Origin: Hymenobacter armeniacus
Lineage (GTDB): Bacteria > Bacteroidota > Bacteroidia > Cytophagales > Hymenobacteraceae
Assembly: GCF_014699055.1 (NCBI RefSeq)
Contig: NZ_JACXAC010000002.1
Span: forward strand, 124,001-188,000
Direction: 5' to 3'
Length of the DNA stretch: 64,000 nucleotides
Shown: one piece after another, positions 1-8,951 of the stretch
Layout: each line of letters starts with the position of its first letter
Position numbering within the stretch: position 1 is the first letter of the stretch
Made by a program: the position numbers and the translations under genes
Notes under the pieces: generated by a model
What the model was told of the DNA's origin: nothing
Seen by the model: the letters and a program-made list of their open reading frames with translations, nothing else
Database searches by the model: none

Positions 1-53
1 AACGGCCGGGAGGCGAGAGCGAAGCAGAGCAGGAGTAGGAATACGTGTCAAAT

Positions 54-109
54 GGGCAGGAGCGAAGCGGCGTTATGTTGGCGAAGATATAACGCCTCGC
101 TGCCTGCTA
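54..109. repeat. Imperfect inverted repeat at the end of the ModE-like gene
   Basis: The arms GCAGGAGCGAAGCGGCGTTAT (starting at 56) and ATAACGCCTCGCTGCCTGC (starting at 89) can fold into a stem-loop that just touches the stop codon of the leftward gene ending at 107. There is no T-run on the leftward strand, so it is either a weak terminator or a dispersed palindrome. Bases 1-53 show nothing recognisable. Confidence 0.4.
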
Positions 110-469
110 ACGCTCCTGCACGCGCTTTGTTTCGGCGGCCATGAATTCCTGAAAACGGTCCTGCAGCGCCCGGAATTCGGCAATGGCCGCTTGGCCGGCT
201 TCGGTGACGACCGCGCCGCCGCCCTTGGGGCCGCCGGTTTGGGTGCCCACCAGCGGGGTACTGGCCTGCGCATTCATAGAGCTCACCAGGTCCCAGGCGC
301 GCTTATACGACATGCCCATGGCCTGCGCGGCCTTCGAGATGGAGCCCAGCGCGGCGATGTGCTCCAGCAGTTCGAGCCGGCCGATGCCGAGGAAGCGTCC
401 GTCTTCGGATTCCACCCACAGGCGGCCGTTGAGGCGGTAGGTTTTGGCAGGCAGCAGCAGCGTTTTCAT
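107..469 (-). CDS. ModE-like winged-helix transcriptional regulator
   Basis: A 120-residue protein that matches the N-terminal DNA-binding domain of the molybdate regulator ModE. The stretch LLEHIAALGSISKAAQAMGM is the typical ModE/LysR-like helix-turn-helix, followed by SYKRAWDLV and a glycine-rich wing (GTQTGGPKGGGAVVTEAG). It has no C-terminal molybdate-binding (Mop/TOBE) domains, so it is a stand-alone DNA-binding form, common in Bacteroidota; what it senses cannot be told. No molybdate transport or cofactor gene lies nearby. The start ATG at 469 is preceded on the coding strand by CATCTTTGC, close to a Bacteroidota -7 box, which would give a very short leader. It is transcribed away from the alcohol dehydrogenase gene at 693. 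Confidence 0.8.
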   Translation of the reverse strand: MKTLLLPAKTYRLNGRLWVESEDGRFLGIGRLELLEHIAALGSISKAAQAMGMSYKRAWDLVSSMNAQASTPLVGTQTGGPKGGGAVVTEAGQAAIAEFRALQDRFQEFMAAETKRVQER

Positions 470-692
470 GGCGCAAAGATGCGGCCGGCAACCCTGCTAC
501 ATGCCGCCTGGCGCCCAGCTGCATCGGTAGCCTCGCAAGCGGCGGGCGGTAGCGGCACTTGCTGGCATAAGGAAAGGCAATGGTCAGAATTTTATAAGCC
601 GTAGGCGCCAACCGCGGCCCGCGGTGGCCGTTGGTACTAATGGGCCTCGCCCGGCCTTTTCTTCTTCCCAACCATCCTTTTCCTACAGTTTC

Positions 693-1772
693 ATGGAAGT
701 TTTCAAAACCAAAGCGTACGGCGCCAGCAATTCCATTTTCAACGGCCTCTCCGAGATGGAGATTGAGCGCCAGGCCCCCAAGGCCGACGAAGTGCACATC
801 GACATCCTCTACTGCGGCGTGTGCCACTCCGACCTGCACCAGGTAAAAAACGACTGGCACAACACCATTTACCCCTGCGTGCCGGGCCACGAAATCGTGG
901 GCCGCGTGGTGGAAGCCGGCAGCGCCGTGACCAAGTTCCGGGTGGGCGACCTCGTGGGCGTGGGCTGCATGATAGACTCCTGCGGCACCTGCCCGGCCTG
1001 CCGCGAAAAAGAGGAAAACTACTGCGAAGGCCCCGTGAGCTGGACGGCCACCTACAACGGCTACATGAAGCCGCAGAACAAGGATTTCAACACCTTCGGC
1101 GGATATTCGACCAACATCACGGTGAAGGAATCCTTCGTGCTGCGCATCCCCGACGCGCTCGACGTGAAGGCCGCGGCGCCCATTCTGTGCGCCGGCATCA
1201 CCACCTATTCGCCGCTCAAATACTGGAACGTGGGCCCGGGCAGCAGCGTGGCCATTGTGGGCATCGGCGGGCTGGGCCACATGGGCGTGCAGCTGGCGCG
1301 GGCACTGGGCGCCACGGTCACGGCCATCACGCGCGACAAGGAAAAGCAGGCCGACGCCGAAAAGCTCGGCGCCCACGAAGTCCTGATTTCGTCGGACTCG
1401 AAGGCCATGGAGGCCCACGAGCTGAAGTTCGACTTTATTCTCATCACCATCCCCGACGCCTTCGAGGTGAACGACTACGTGAAGCTGGCCAAGCGCAACG
1501 GCGTCATCACGACGGTGGGCCTGCTGGGGCCCTACAAGGCGCCGCTCAACAACCAGGAAGTGGCCATGCACCGGCGCTCGGTGGCCGGCTCCGTCATCGG
1601 CGGCATTGCCGAAACGCAGGAGGTGCTGGATTTCTGCGCCGAGCACAACATTCTGCCCGAAGTGGAAATGATACCCATGCAGGACATCAACAAGGCCTTC
1701 GATAAAATGATGGACGAGGAAGTGCGCTTCCGCTACGTCATCGACATGGCTTCGCTGAAGGAGAAAGAATAG
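693..1772 (+). CDS. Zinc-dependent NAD(P) alcohol dehydrogenase (YahK/cinnamyl-type)
   Basis: A 359-residue medium-chain dehydrogenase that should interconvert aldehydes and alcohols with NADP(H). The catalytic zinc ligands are visible in CGVCHSDLH and PGHEIVG. The structural zinc loop is the four-cysteine CGTCPACREKEENYC. The Rossmann nucleotide-binding motif is GIGGLGHMGVQLARALGA. The proteins it most resembles are the YahK/AdhC-type aldehyde reductases. The frame is open from 624, but the ATG at 693 gives the usual family N-terminus (MEVFKTKAYG) and was chosen. It is a single-gene unit closed by the terminator at 1795. Cytosolic; no signal peptide. Confidence 0.9.
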   Translation: MEVFKTKAYGASNSIFNGLSEMEIERQAPKADEVHIDILYCGVCHSDLHQVKNDWHNTIYPCVPGHEIVGRVVEAGSAVTKFRVGDLVGVGCMIDSCGTCPACREKEENYCEGPVSWTATYNGYMKPQNKDFNTFGGYSTNITVKESFVLRIPDALDVKAAAPILCAGITTYSPLKYWNVGPGSSVAIVGIGGLGHMGVQLARALGATVTAITRDKEKQADAEKLGAHEVLISSDSKAMEAHELKFDFILITIPDAFEVNDYVKLAKRNGVITTVGLLGPYKAPLNNQEVAMHRRSVAGSVIGGIAETQEVLDFCAEHNILPEVEMIPMQDINKAFDKMMDEEVRFRYVIDMASLKEKE

Positions 1773-1794
1773 GCCCCCCCGGCGCGTCACCAAC

Positions 1795-1841
1795 CGTCCT
1801 GCAGAGCGATGCCAGTATGTCGCTTTGCAGGACGTTTTTTT
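1795..1841 (+). terminator. Rho-independent terminator after the alcohol dehydrogenase
   Basis: The arms CGTCCTGCAGAGCGA and TCGCTTTGCAGGACG form a stem of about 15 bp followed directly by seven T residues. Confidence 0.85.
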
Positions 1842-2091
1842 GGGGAATGGCCCTACTTGGCGTGTTTTTTTTCCGCCCACGGTGCCGATGCCGCTGTTGA
1901 AATACCGGTCCGCTTCGCGCACGTTTCGGCCGCCTTCAATTCCGCGGCTACGAGGGCCAAAAAAGGTCGGACGGTGCGACAATCTGCATCAGCGCTCTGC
2001 GCCGACCGGCGGGTGGGCGACTCAGGGCCGCAAGTGCTACCTTTCGCAGGCGGCAGCGTTGCCGCCCGCCATTCCTTTTTCATTCGTGCGT
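1842..2091. other. Leader region of the S9 peptidase gene, no gene seen
   Basis: The gene-free stretch between 1773 and 2091 holds the terminator at 1795-1841 and then about 250 bases of leader. A possible -7 box TACCTTTC is at 2038-2045 (one mismatch to TAnnTTTG) without a clear -33 TTTG. A short GC-rich hairpin (GGCGGCAGCGTTGCCGCC) follows before the start codon. The open frame through this leader lacks a plausible protein N-terminus. Confidence 0.35.
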
Positions 2092-4554
2092 ATGAAGAAA
2101 CTCCTGCTTTCCGCCACCTTACTGCTCGCTGCCGCCGTGTCTCAGGCCCAGGATTTTCAATACAAAACCCCGCCCAAAGCCATTCAGGACCTGCTGCTGG
2201 CGCCGCCCACGCCGCGCCTGAGCCTGGCCTCCGACGGCCAGACCATGGCCCTGCTGCAGGTGCAGGACTTCCCCACCGTGGCCGAGCTGGCCCAGCCCGA
2301 GCTGCGCCTGGCTGGCCTGCGCTTCAACCCGCGCACCAACGGCCCCAGCCGGGTGAGCTACGCGGTGGGCATCAAGCTAAAAAAGCTGCCCAACGGGGCC
2401 GAAATCGACGTGAAAGGCCTGCCGGCCCAAGCCCGCATCAGCAGCCCCAGCTGGTCGCCCGACAACCGGACTATGGCCTTCGCCCTCACCACGCCCGGCT
2501 CCGGCGCCGACGGCAAAGTGGAGCTGTGGGTGCTCGACGTGGCCAGCGCTACCGCGCGCCGTCTGCTGGCCGCGCCGCTCAACGACGCTTTCGGCAACTC
2601 CTTTGAATGGGTATCGGACAGCAAAACGCTGCTGGCCCGCACCGTGCCCGCCGGCCGCGGTACCGCCCCTTCGGCCGATACCGCGCCCACCGGCCCGGCC
2701 GTGCAGGAAAGCGGCGGGGGCAAGAAGTCCGGCGCCCGCACCTACCAGGACTTGCTGAAAAACCCCGCCGACGAGCGGCTGTTCGACTACTACGCCACTT
2801 CGCAGCTGATGAAGGTGAGCCTGGCCGACGGCGCAGCCCAGCCTTTGGGCCAGCCCGGCGTCATCCAGACGGCCTCGCCTTCGCCCAGCGGACAGTTTGT
2901 GCTGGTGCGCACCCGCCACCGGCCGTATTCCTATTTGTTGCCCATCAGCAGCTTCCCGCAGCGTATCGACGTGCTCGACCTGGGCAGCGGCGCCGTGGTG
3001 AAAACCGTGGCCGACCTGCCGCTGGCCGACAACGTGCCCACCAACTTCGATGCCGTGCCCACCGGCCCGCGCAACCACGCCTGGCGCGCCGACGTGCCCG
3101 CCACCATTGCCTACGCCGAAGCCCAGGACGGCGGCGACCCCAAAGTGAAAGCCGACATCCGCGACAAAGTGTACACCCTCGCGGCGCCCTTCGCCGGGCC
3201 GGCGCAGGAGCTGGTGGCGCTGCCTATGCGCTTCGCGGGCCTCACCTGGGGTAACGATAAGCTGGCCCTGGCCGACGGCTACCGCTGGGCCGACCGCCAC
3301 CAAACCACCTGGCAGCTAAATCCCAGCGCGCCCGTCGGCTCGCTCCGCGTGCTGTTCGACGGCTCGGAGCAGGACACCTACAAGAACCCCGGCACGCCCT
3401 ACGAGCACCGCAACGCCCAGGGCAAATTCGTGCTGCTGACCGGCGGCCCCAGCGGCCAGAGCATCTACCTGCTGGGCCAGGGCGCCTCGCCCGAAGGCGA
3501 CCGGCCCTTCGTGGATGAGCTGGATTTGGCGTCGAAGAAAATCACCCGCTGGTGGCGCTCTGAAGCGCCGGTATACGAAATTCCGGTGGCCATCCTCGAT
3601 GCCAGCGGCAAGAAGCGCACGCTGCTCACCCGCCGCGAGTCACTGACCCAAAACCCGAACTACTACCTGCGCGACGCCACCAAAAAGGACAAGCTCACGG
3701 CCGTCACCAAATTTGCGAACCCCTACGCGGCCTTCGGCGGCAGCTTCCAGAAGCAGGTGTTGCACTACAAGCGCGCCGACGGCGTAGACCTCACCGCCGA
3801 CCTGTACCTGCCCCAGAATTATAAGAAAACCGACGGCCCGCTGCCCACCCTCATGGAGGCTTACCCGGTGGAATTCAAGGACAAGAGCAACGCCGGGCAG
3901 GTGAGCGGCTCGCCCTACACCTTCACGCGCCTGAGCTGGGCCTCGCCCGTGTACTGGGTGACGCAGGGCTACGCTGTGCTGGCCAACGCCAGCATTCCGA
4001 TAGTGGGCGAGGGCAGCAAGGAGCCCAACGACACCTACACCGAGCAACTGGTGAGCAGTGCCAAAGCCGCCATCGACGAGGGCGCCCGTCTGGGCGTGGT
4101 CGACCCCACCAAAGTGGGCGTGATGGGCCACAGCTACGGCGCCTTTATGACGGCCAACCTGTTGTCGCACTCCAACCTGTTCAAGGCCGGCATTGCGCGC
4201 AGCGGCGCCTACAACCGCACGCTCACGCCCTTCGGCTTCCAGGGCGAGGAGCGCACGTTCTGGCAGGCGCCGGAGGTGTACAACGCCATGTCGCCGTTCA
4301 ACTACGCCGACAAAATCAAGACGCCCATTCTGCTCATCCACGGCGAGGCCGACAACAACTCCGGCACCTTCCCCATCCAGAGCGAGCGGTACTACGCCGC
4401 CCTGAAAGGCCAGGGCGCCACCGCCCGCTACGTGGTGCTGCCCGCCGAAGCCCATGGCTACGCCGCCCGCGAAAACCTGCTCCACATGCTCTGGGAAATG
4501 AACACTTGGCTGGACAAGTACGTGAAGGCGCCCAACCCGCCGCAGGCCAACTAA
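2092..4554 (+). CDS. Secreted S9 family serine peptidase, glutamyl-endopeptidase-like
   Basis: An 820-residue peptidase with a signal peptide (MKKLLLSATLLLAAAVSQAQ). The first two thirds should form the seven-bladed propeller, and the last 250 residues the alpha/beta-hydrolase domain. The catalytic serine is in GHSYGAFM (about residue 680), the aspartate in HGEADNNSGTFP (about 753) and the histidine in PAEAHGYAARE (about 788). This C-terminal pattern, including the sequence RSGAYNRTLTPFGFQ, is that of the S9D group related to plant chloroplast glutamyl endopeptidase. It probably degrades peptides in the periplasm. The frame is open from 1825, but only the ATG at 2092 gives a signal peptide. 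Ends before the perfect palindromic terminator at 4581. Confidence 0.9.
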   Translation: MKKLLLSATLLLAAAVSQAQDFQYKTPPKAIQDLLLAPPTPRLSLASDGQTMALLQVQDFPTVAELAQPELRLAGLRFNPRTNGPSRVSYAVGIKLKKLPNGAEIDVKGLPAQARISSPSWSPDNRTMAFALTTPGSGADGKVELWVLDVASATARRLLAAPLNDAFGNSFEWVSDSKTLLARTVPAGRGTAPSADTAPTGPAVQESGGGKKSGARTYQDLLKNPADERLFDYYATSQLMKVSLADGAAQPLGQPGVIQTASPSPSGQFVLVRTRHRPYSYLLPISSFPQRIDVLDLGSGAVVKTVADLPLADNVPTNFDAVPTGPRNHAWRADVPATIAYAEAQDGGDPKVKADIRDKVYTLAAPFAGPAQELVALPMRFAGLTWGNDKLALADGYRWADRHQTTWQLNPSAPVGSLRVLFDGSEQDTYKNPGTPYEHRNAQGKFVLLTGGPSGQSIYLLGQGASPEGDRPFVDELDLASKKITRWWRSEAPVYEIPVAILDASGKKRTLLTRRESLTQNPNYYLRDATKKDKLTAVTKFANPYAAFGGSFQKQVLHYKRADGVDLTADLYLPQNYKKTDGPLPTLMEAYPVEFKDKSNAGQVSGSPYTFTRLSWASPVYWVTQGYAVLANASIPIVGEGSKEPNDTYTEQLVSSAKAAIDEGARLGVVDPTKVGVMGHSYGAFMTANLLSHSNLFKAGIARSGAYNRTLTPFGFQGEERTFWQAPEVYNAMSPFNYADKIKTPILLIHGEADNNSGTFPIQSERYYAALKGQGATARYVVLPAEAHGYAARENLLHMLWEMNTWLDKYVKAPNPPQAN

Positions 4555-4580
4555 GGCCAACTCACTAGCCTGATTGAATC

Positions 4581-4617
4581 AGACCGTCATGCTGCGCGCA
4601 GCATGACGGTCTATTTT
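4581..4617 (+). terminator. Perfect 32-base palindrome and terminator
   Basis: AGACCGTCATGCTGCG is followed immediately by its exact reverse complement and then ATTTTTG. The core GTCATGCTG is shared with the dispersed palindromes at 41479, 48425, 50252 and 63868, suggesting that a mobile palindrome was adopted as a terminator. Confidence 0.8.
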
Positions 4618-4635
4618 TGTGCAGGTACCTCATTC

Positions 4636-5766
4636 ATGCAAACTTCCCCAACCGCCGCCCGGCCCGACGGCGCCCGGCGCGACTATTTCCCGGCCCTGAC
4701 AGGCTTGCGGGCCGTGGCCGCCGGACTGGTGCTGCTGCATCATTTCAACCCCTTTGCCCCGGAGCGGTTTGGCTGGCGTCTGCACAGCCTGGCGGCCGAA
4801 ACGCACATCGGCGTCACGGTTTTCTTCGTGCTCAGCGGCTTCCTCATCGGCTACCGCTACTTGGGGCAGCCGGTGGCGCTGCGCCGCTACTTCGCCAACC
4901 GCTTTGCCCGCATCTACCCGCTGTATTTCCTGCTCACCACGCTCACCTTTGCGCTGCTGCGCTGGCAGGGGAAACCGGTTTTTCTGGGCGAATACCTGCT
5001 CAACATCACCTTCCTGCGGGGCCTGTTTGAGCAGTACGTGTACACCGGCATCGGGCAGGGCTGGTCGCTCACGGTAGAGGAAATGTTTTACCTCTCGGCC
5101 CCGCTGGCGTTCTTGCTTATCCGGCGCAACGCCCGGTGGCTGTGGGTGTTGCCGCTGGCGCTGGTGGCAGTGGGCATTGGCTTGGTGCTGCTGTGCCGGC
5201 TGCACCCGTGGCACGGCTTGTTTGGGTCTTTCGATTTCCTGTTTCAGTTCACCTACCCGGGCCGGGCGGTGGAGTTTTTTGTGGGCGTGGGGCTGGCGTG
5301 GTGGCTGCGGCGGGGCGCCGGCCCTTGGGCGCCGGGCTGGCTGACTTACGTGGGCGCAATGGGCGTGCTGCTGTGCCTGGGCGCCTTGAGCCTGCTGCAC
5401 GGCCCACAAATTGGCGCGTTTGGCGTGCTGCGGCCGGCGGGCATGTTCCTCAACAACGTGCTGCTGCCGCTGCTGGGCATCGGGCCGCTGCTGTGGGGGC
5501 TGGTGCAGGAAAATACCTGGCTCAGCCGGTGGCTGAGCTCACGTCCGCTGGTGCTGCTGGGCAAGAGCTCCTACGCTTTCTACCTCATTCACATGGGCGC
5601 GGTGCAGGAACTGGTGCACCGCTGGCTGGGCAGCAGCTTCCTCACGGTTCTGGCGCTGTACGGCTTGTCCATGGCGTTGTACTGGCTGATTGAGGAGCCC
5701 CTCAACCACTGGCTACGGCGTGCGCTGGGCCGCCCGGCGCCAGCGGCGCCGGCATTGGTCCGTTGA
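4636..5766 (+). CDS. Acyltransferase 3 family membrane protein (OafA-like)
   Basis: A 376-residue integral membrane protein with about ten hydrophobic segments. It carries the typical N-terminal signature of the acyltransferase 3 family: FPALTGLRAVAAGLVLLHHF, the FFVLSGFLIGYRYL segment and RFARIYPLYFLLT. Family members transfer acetyl or other acyl groups to cell-surface sugars or lipids; the substrate here cannot be told because no glycan cluster is adjacent. The start at ATG 4636 is preferred over an in-frame ATG at 4603, which lies inside the terminator palindrome of the previous gene. The next gene begins 38 bases after the stop and may be cotranscribed. Confidence 0.85.
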   Translation: MQTSPTAARPDGARRDYFPALTGLRAVAAGLVLLHHFNPFAPERFGWRLHSLAAETHIGVTVFFVLSGFLIGYRYLGQPVALRRYFANRFARIYPLYFLLTTLTFALLRWQGKPVFLGEYLLNITFLRGLFEQYVYTGIGQGWSLTVEEMFYLSAPLAFLLIRRNARWLWVLPLALVAVGIGLVLLCRLHPWHGLFGSFDFLFQFTYPGRAVEFFVGVGLAWWLRRGAGPWAPGWLTYVGAMGVLLCLGALSLLHGPQIGAFGVLRPAGMFLNNVLLPLLGIGPLLWGLVQENTWLSRWLSSRPLVLLGKSSYAFYLIHMGAVQELVHRWLGSSFLTVLALYGLSMALYWLIEEPLNHWLRRALGRPAPAAPALVR

Positions 5767-5804
5767 GGCCGGTCAAGCATTCATCAACCCCTGCCGCTCC
5801 ATTT

Positions 5805-6206
5805 ATGCTTCTGATTGACAAAATAGCCTGGCTGCACCTGCGCGAGGGCCAGGTCCTGAGCACCCGCAGCCGCGGCAATGACCGGTGCTACTTCCCCGGC
5901 GGCAAGCGCGAAGCCGGCGAAACCGACCAGCAAACGCTGCTGCGCGAAATCAAAGAAGAGCTGACCGTAGACCTCGACCCGGCTACCCTCGAATACGCCG
6001 GTACCTGGGAGGCGCCCGCCCACGGCCACGCGCCCGACGTGCAGGTGCGCATGGCCTGCTACTACGCCCGCTACGCCGGCGCGCTGCAGCCGGCGGCTGA
6101 AATCGAAGAAGTGCGCTGGCTGACCTACCGCCACCGCGCCGAAGTGTCGGCCGTCGACCAGCTCATCTTCGACTGGCTGCGGGGCCGCGGGCTGCTGGCG
6201 GAGTAG
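5805..6206 (+). CDS. NUDIX hydrolase
   Basis: A 133-residue cytosolic protein with a complete NUDIX box: GGKREAGETDQQ followed by TLLREIKEEL, matching G-x5-E-x7-R-E-x2-E-E. The family hydrolyses nucleoside diphosphates linked to another group, using a divalent metal held by the box glutamates. The short length and the sequence YFPGGKREAGE resemble house-cleaning NUDIX proteins of Bacteroidota; the substrate is not predictable. The ATG at 5805 fits the domain boundary (MLLIDKIAWLHL). It lies 38 bases behind the acyltransferase and may share its transcript. Confidence 0.85.
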   Translation: MLLIDKIAWLHLREGQVLSTRSRGNDRCYFPGGKREAGETDQQTLLREIKEELTVDLDPATLEYAGTWEAPAHGHAPDVQVRMACYYARYAGALQPAAEIEEVRWLTYRHRAEVSAVDQLIFDWLRGRGLLAE

Positions 6207-6309
6207 GCCGGCCAGCGCGGGGGCGCGGCAACCAATTTGCGGAGGCAAAGTAAAAAAGCACTCCCGAGCGGCCGAGATTCCTTGGCTGCGGGTGCTTACT
6301 CCTTCCCCG

Positions 6310-7647
6310 ATGCGCAACACTCACCCTCTACTCCTGGCGGGCCTGGCCCTGCTGGCTGCCTGCGGCGGCCCCAGCAAAGAAGAAAAGCAGGAAGCCCAGG
6401 CCAACACGCCGGCCCAAACCGTGCAAACGCCCGCCGCCGAAGCGGTGCACCTGCCGGCGCCCTACGCCACCAAATCGGTGAGCCACCGCGTGGAAATTGT
6501 GCCCTGGCCCGCTGGCCGCACGCCCACCGCGCCGGCTGGCTTCGCCGTGGCCGAGTACGCGGGCCAGTTCGACAGCCCGCGCTGGTTGTACGTGGCGCCC
6601 AACGGCGACGTGCTGGTGGCCGAGGCCAGCACCGTCCCGATGACCATAACCAAGAAAGTGGCCGCCGAGCTCAAGCTGGACAAGTCCCGCTCCTTGCGCG
6701 ACCGCAGCGCCAACCGCATCACGCTGCTGCGCGATACCAACCACGACGGCCGCCCCGACCTGCGCACCACCTTCTTGGCCGGCCTCAGCCAGCCCTTCGG
6801 CATGCTCATTCTGGGCAATAATTTCTACGTGGCCAATACCGACGGCGTGCTGCGCTTTCCCTACCAGTCGGGCGCCACCAACATCACGGGCTCAGGCCAG
6901 CGCATCCTGGACTTGCCCAAGGGCGGCTACAACAACCACTGGACCCGCAACCTGCTGGCCAGCCCCGACGGCGCCAAAATTTACGTGACCGTGGGCTCGA
7001 GCAGCAACGTGCAGGAGCACGGCACCGCCGAGGAGGTGCGCCGGGCCAACATTCTGCAAATCAACCCCGACGGCACCGACGAGAAAGTGTACGCCAGCGG
7101 CCTGCGCAACCCCATTGGCCTGCAGTGGCAGCCCGGCACCGGCGCCCTCTGGACGGTGGTGAACGAGCGCGACGAGCTGGGCGACGAGCTGGTGCCCGAC
7201 TATTTCACCAGCGTGAAGGAAGGCGGTTTCTACGGCTGGCCTTACGCCTACTACGGCCAGAACGAAGAGCCGCGCCGCAAAAACGAGCGGCCCGATTTGG
7301 TGCAAAAATCCCTGGTGCCCGACGTGCCCCTGGGCGCCCACGTGGCCGCGCTCGGCCTGGCTTTTTATGACAAAGACGCCTTCCCAGCCAAGTACCGCAA
7401 CGGCGCCTTCATCGGCGAGCATGGCTCTTGGAACCGCTCGCAGTACTCGGGCTACAAAGTGGTGTTTGTGCCATTTGCCAACGGCAAGCCCAGCGGCCCG
7501 CCCGAAGATTTCCTGACCGGTTTCCTGGCCGGTGGCGACTCGAAAGAGGCCTACGGCCGCCCCGTGGGCGTGGCCACCCTGCCCGACGGCTCCCTGCTGG
7601 TGGCCGACGACGCCGCCGACAAACTCTGGCGGGTGAGCGCTAAATAG
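6310..7647 (+). CDS. PQQ-dependent sugar dehydrogenase-like lipoprotein (sorbosone dehydrogenase family)
   Basis: A 445-residue exported protein. The N-terminus MRNTHPLLLAGLALLAACGG ends in a lipobox (LAAC), so it is probably anchored in a membrane facing the periplasm. The body matches the beta-propeller of soluble glucose/sorbosone dehydrogenases: AEYAGQFDSPRWLYVAPNGD, LLRDTNHDGRPDLRTTF, YNNHWTRNLL, GLRNPIGLQW and the closing GVATLPDGSLLVADDAADKL. Family members oxidise sugars or aldoses with pyrroloquinoline quinone; many bacterial homologues have unproven cofactor use. The ATG at 6310 was chosen over the in-frame 6292 because it gives the lipoprotein signal directly. Confidence 0.85.
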   Translation: MRNTHPLLLAGLALLAACGGPSKEEKQEAQANTPAQTVQTPAAEAVHLPAPYATKSVSHRVEIVPWPAGRTPTAPAGFAVAEYAGQFDSPRWLYVAPNGDVLVAEASTVPMTITKKVAAELKLDKSRSLRDRSANRITLLRDTNHDGRPDLRTTFLAGLSQPFGMLILGNNFYVANTDGVLRFPYQSGATNITGSGQRILDLPKGGYNNHWTRNLLASPDGAKIYVTVGSSSNVQEHGTAEEVRRANILQINPDGTDEKVYASGLRNPIGLQWQPGTGALWTVVNERDELGDELVPDYFTSVKEGGFYGWPYAYYGQNEEPRRKNERPDLVQKSLVPDVPLGAHVAALGLAFYDKDAFPAKYRNGAFIGEHGSWNRSQYSGYKVVFVPFANGKPSGPPEDFLTGFLAGGDSKEAYGRPVGVATLPDGSLLVADDAADKLWRVSAK

Positions 7648-7663
7648 CGGCGCAAAACGCCGC

Positions 7664-8830
7664 TCAATACGCCGGCTTGCGTAGGGTATACCGAAACTGC
7701 TTGCTCACCGTGTCGAGGTAGAACGCCGCGTGCGCACCCGTTTCCGTCTCAAAAACAATTTTGACCTCGGTGGGGCGCTGCGGGGCCCGGAAGGGAGCCA
7801 TCTGCCGCAGCTTTAGCAGCTGGAGCTGGGTGGGCTGGTCGCGCGGTATCACGGCCAGCTGGCGGTGGGTCTCGTCGAATAGGTAGTAGGCGTGCGTTTG
7901 GGCGAGGTAGCGGGCCAGTATCTGGGAGCCCAAGCCGGCCTCGATGCTTTCGAGGGTGAAGGTTTTGAGCACGCGGCCGCTGGCGTCGAGCAGCGTGGCG
8001 TTGGGGCCGCGCAGGGGCACGTCTTGGCCGCGCCGGTCGTAGCCGGGCCCGTACTCCACCAGCGCTGTTTGGTCGTTGATGAGCAGCGTGCCCAGAATGG
8101 TGCGGCCCGGCTTTTCGAGCGAAGTGACGTGGCCGTTGGCTTGTAGCAGCTCGGTGCTGCTGAGCAGGGTGCGGCCATTGGCCGAGAGCGCCAGGAGCGA
8201 GTTGCAGCCGTCGGTCCAGCGGGCGAGGCTTTTGTGCCGCACGCGGCCCGTGGCGGCGTCCAGCAGCACCAGGGCCTGCCCGCCGGCGTCGCTTTCGGGC
8301 GGGTAAAAGCTGATTTCAAACGCCAGCGCATTGAACGCGGGTAGGTAGCCCGCGAAGGAAGGCGCGGTCACCTCGCTTTCCACCGCCAGGGCTTCGCTGA
8401 TAAGGGCCTTGAAATCGGATTTCTTGAGCTGGCGCACAAAACGGGGCTGGCCGTTGGCCTGAAGCAGCCGGAAGGTGTACACGCCCTCGAAGCCTCTGCC
8501 GATGCTGTTTTGGGTTGAGTCGTTGGGGTCGGTGCCGGGCTGGGGCGGCGGCACGTAGCGCAGCGGCCGGGCGCTGTCGGTGCGGGCCGTGGCCAGCACC
8601 CGGAAATCCTCGGTGCCGATGCGCACCAGCGGCGGCGCCTGCACCGAATCGCCGAAGCCGGGCAGCAGGCGGTAGGGCAGGGCCGTGTCTGGGGCGACCA
8701 GGGGAGCGGGGGGTAAAACATCGGCCGGGGCGTGCCGGGGCGCACGCGTGGCCGTTTCCTGCCGGCTGGCGGTGTTTTGGTCGCAGCTGGCCAGCAGCAA
8801 CATTCCGGCAACAACGAAACCAACGCGCAT
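7664..8830 (-). CDS. Hypothetical lipoprotein
   Basis: A 388-residue protein with a lipoprotein signal, MRVGFVVAGMLLLASCDQ, cleaved before Cys16. The rest has many short beta-strand-like stretches with repeated LLDAATGRVRHKS / LLDASGRVLKTFT patterns, which suggests a beta-propeller or a related all-beta fold, but no family was recognised and no catalytic motif is visible. The start at 8830 rather than 8860 is set by the lipobox. It runs convergent with the sugar dehydrogenase (17 bases between stops, no room for a clear terminator) and divergent from the prolyl oligopeptidase at 8952. Upstream the coding strand has TTACTTTG, similar to a -7 box. Confidence 0.75.
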   Translation of the reverse strand: MRVGFVVAGMLLLASCDQNTASRQETATRAPRHAPADVLPPAPLVAPDTALPYRLLPGFGDSVQAPPLVRIGTEDFRVLATARTDSARPLRYVPPPQPGTDPNDSTQNSIGRGFEGVYTFRLLQANGQPRFVRQLKKSDFKALISEALAVESEVTAPSFAGYLPAFNALAFEISFYPPESDAGGQALVLLDAATGRVRHKSLARWTDGCNSLLALSANGRTLLSSTELLQANGHVTSLEKPGRTILGTLLINDQTALVEYGPGYDRRGQDVPLRGPNATLLDASGRVLKTFTLESIEAGLGSQILARYLAQTHAYYLFDETHRQLAVIPRDQPTQLQLLKLRQMAPFRAPQRPTEVKIVFETETGAHAAFYLDTVSKQFRYTLRKPAY

Positions 8831-8951
8831 GGGACGGCATTTAGGCAGATGAAGCAACAAAGTAACGCCCGCCGCCGGCTACGTGCCCGGATGGCCCTAT
8901 CGGCGCCCGCTGTGTGTTAATTTACCCGCATTATTCACTCAACGCCCATCC

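Noticed and set aside
303..1982. Long leftward open frame opposite the alcohol dehydrogenase
   Set aside because: Shadow frame produced by GC-rich codon use; translation is His/Gly/Arg-rich with no family resemblance, while the + strand gene is certain.
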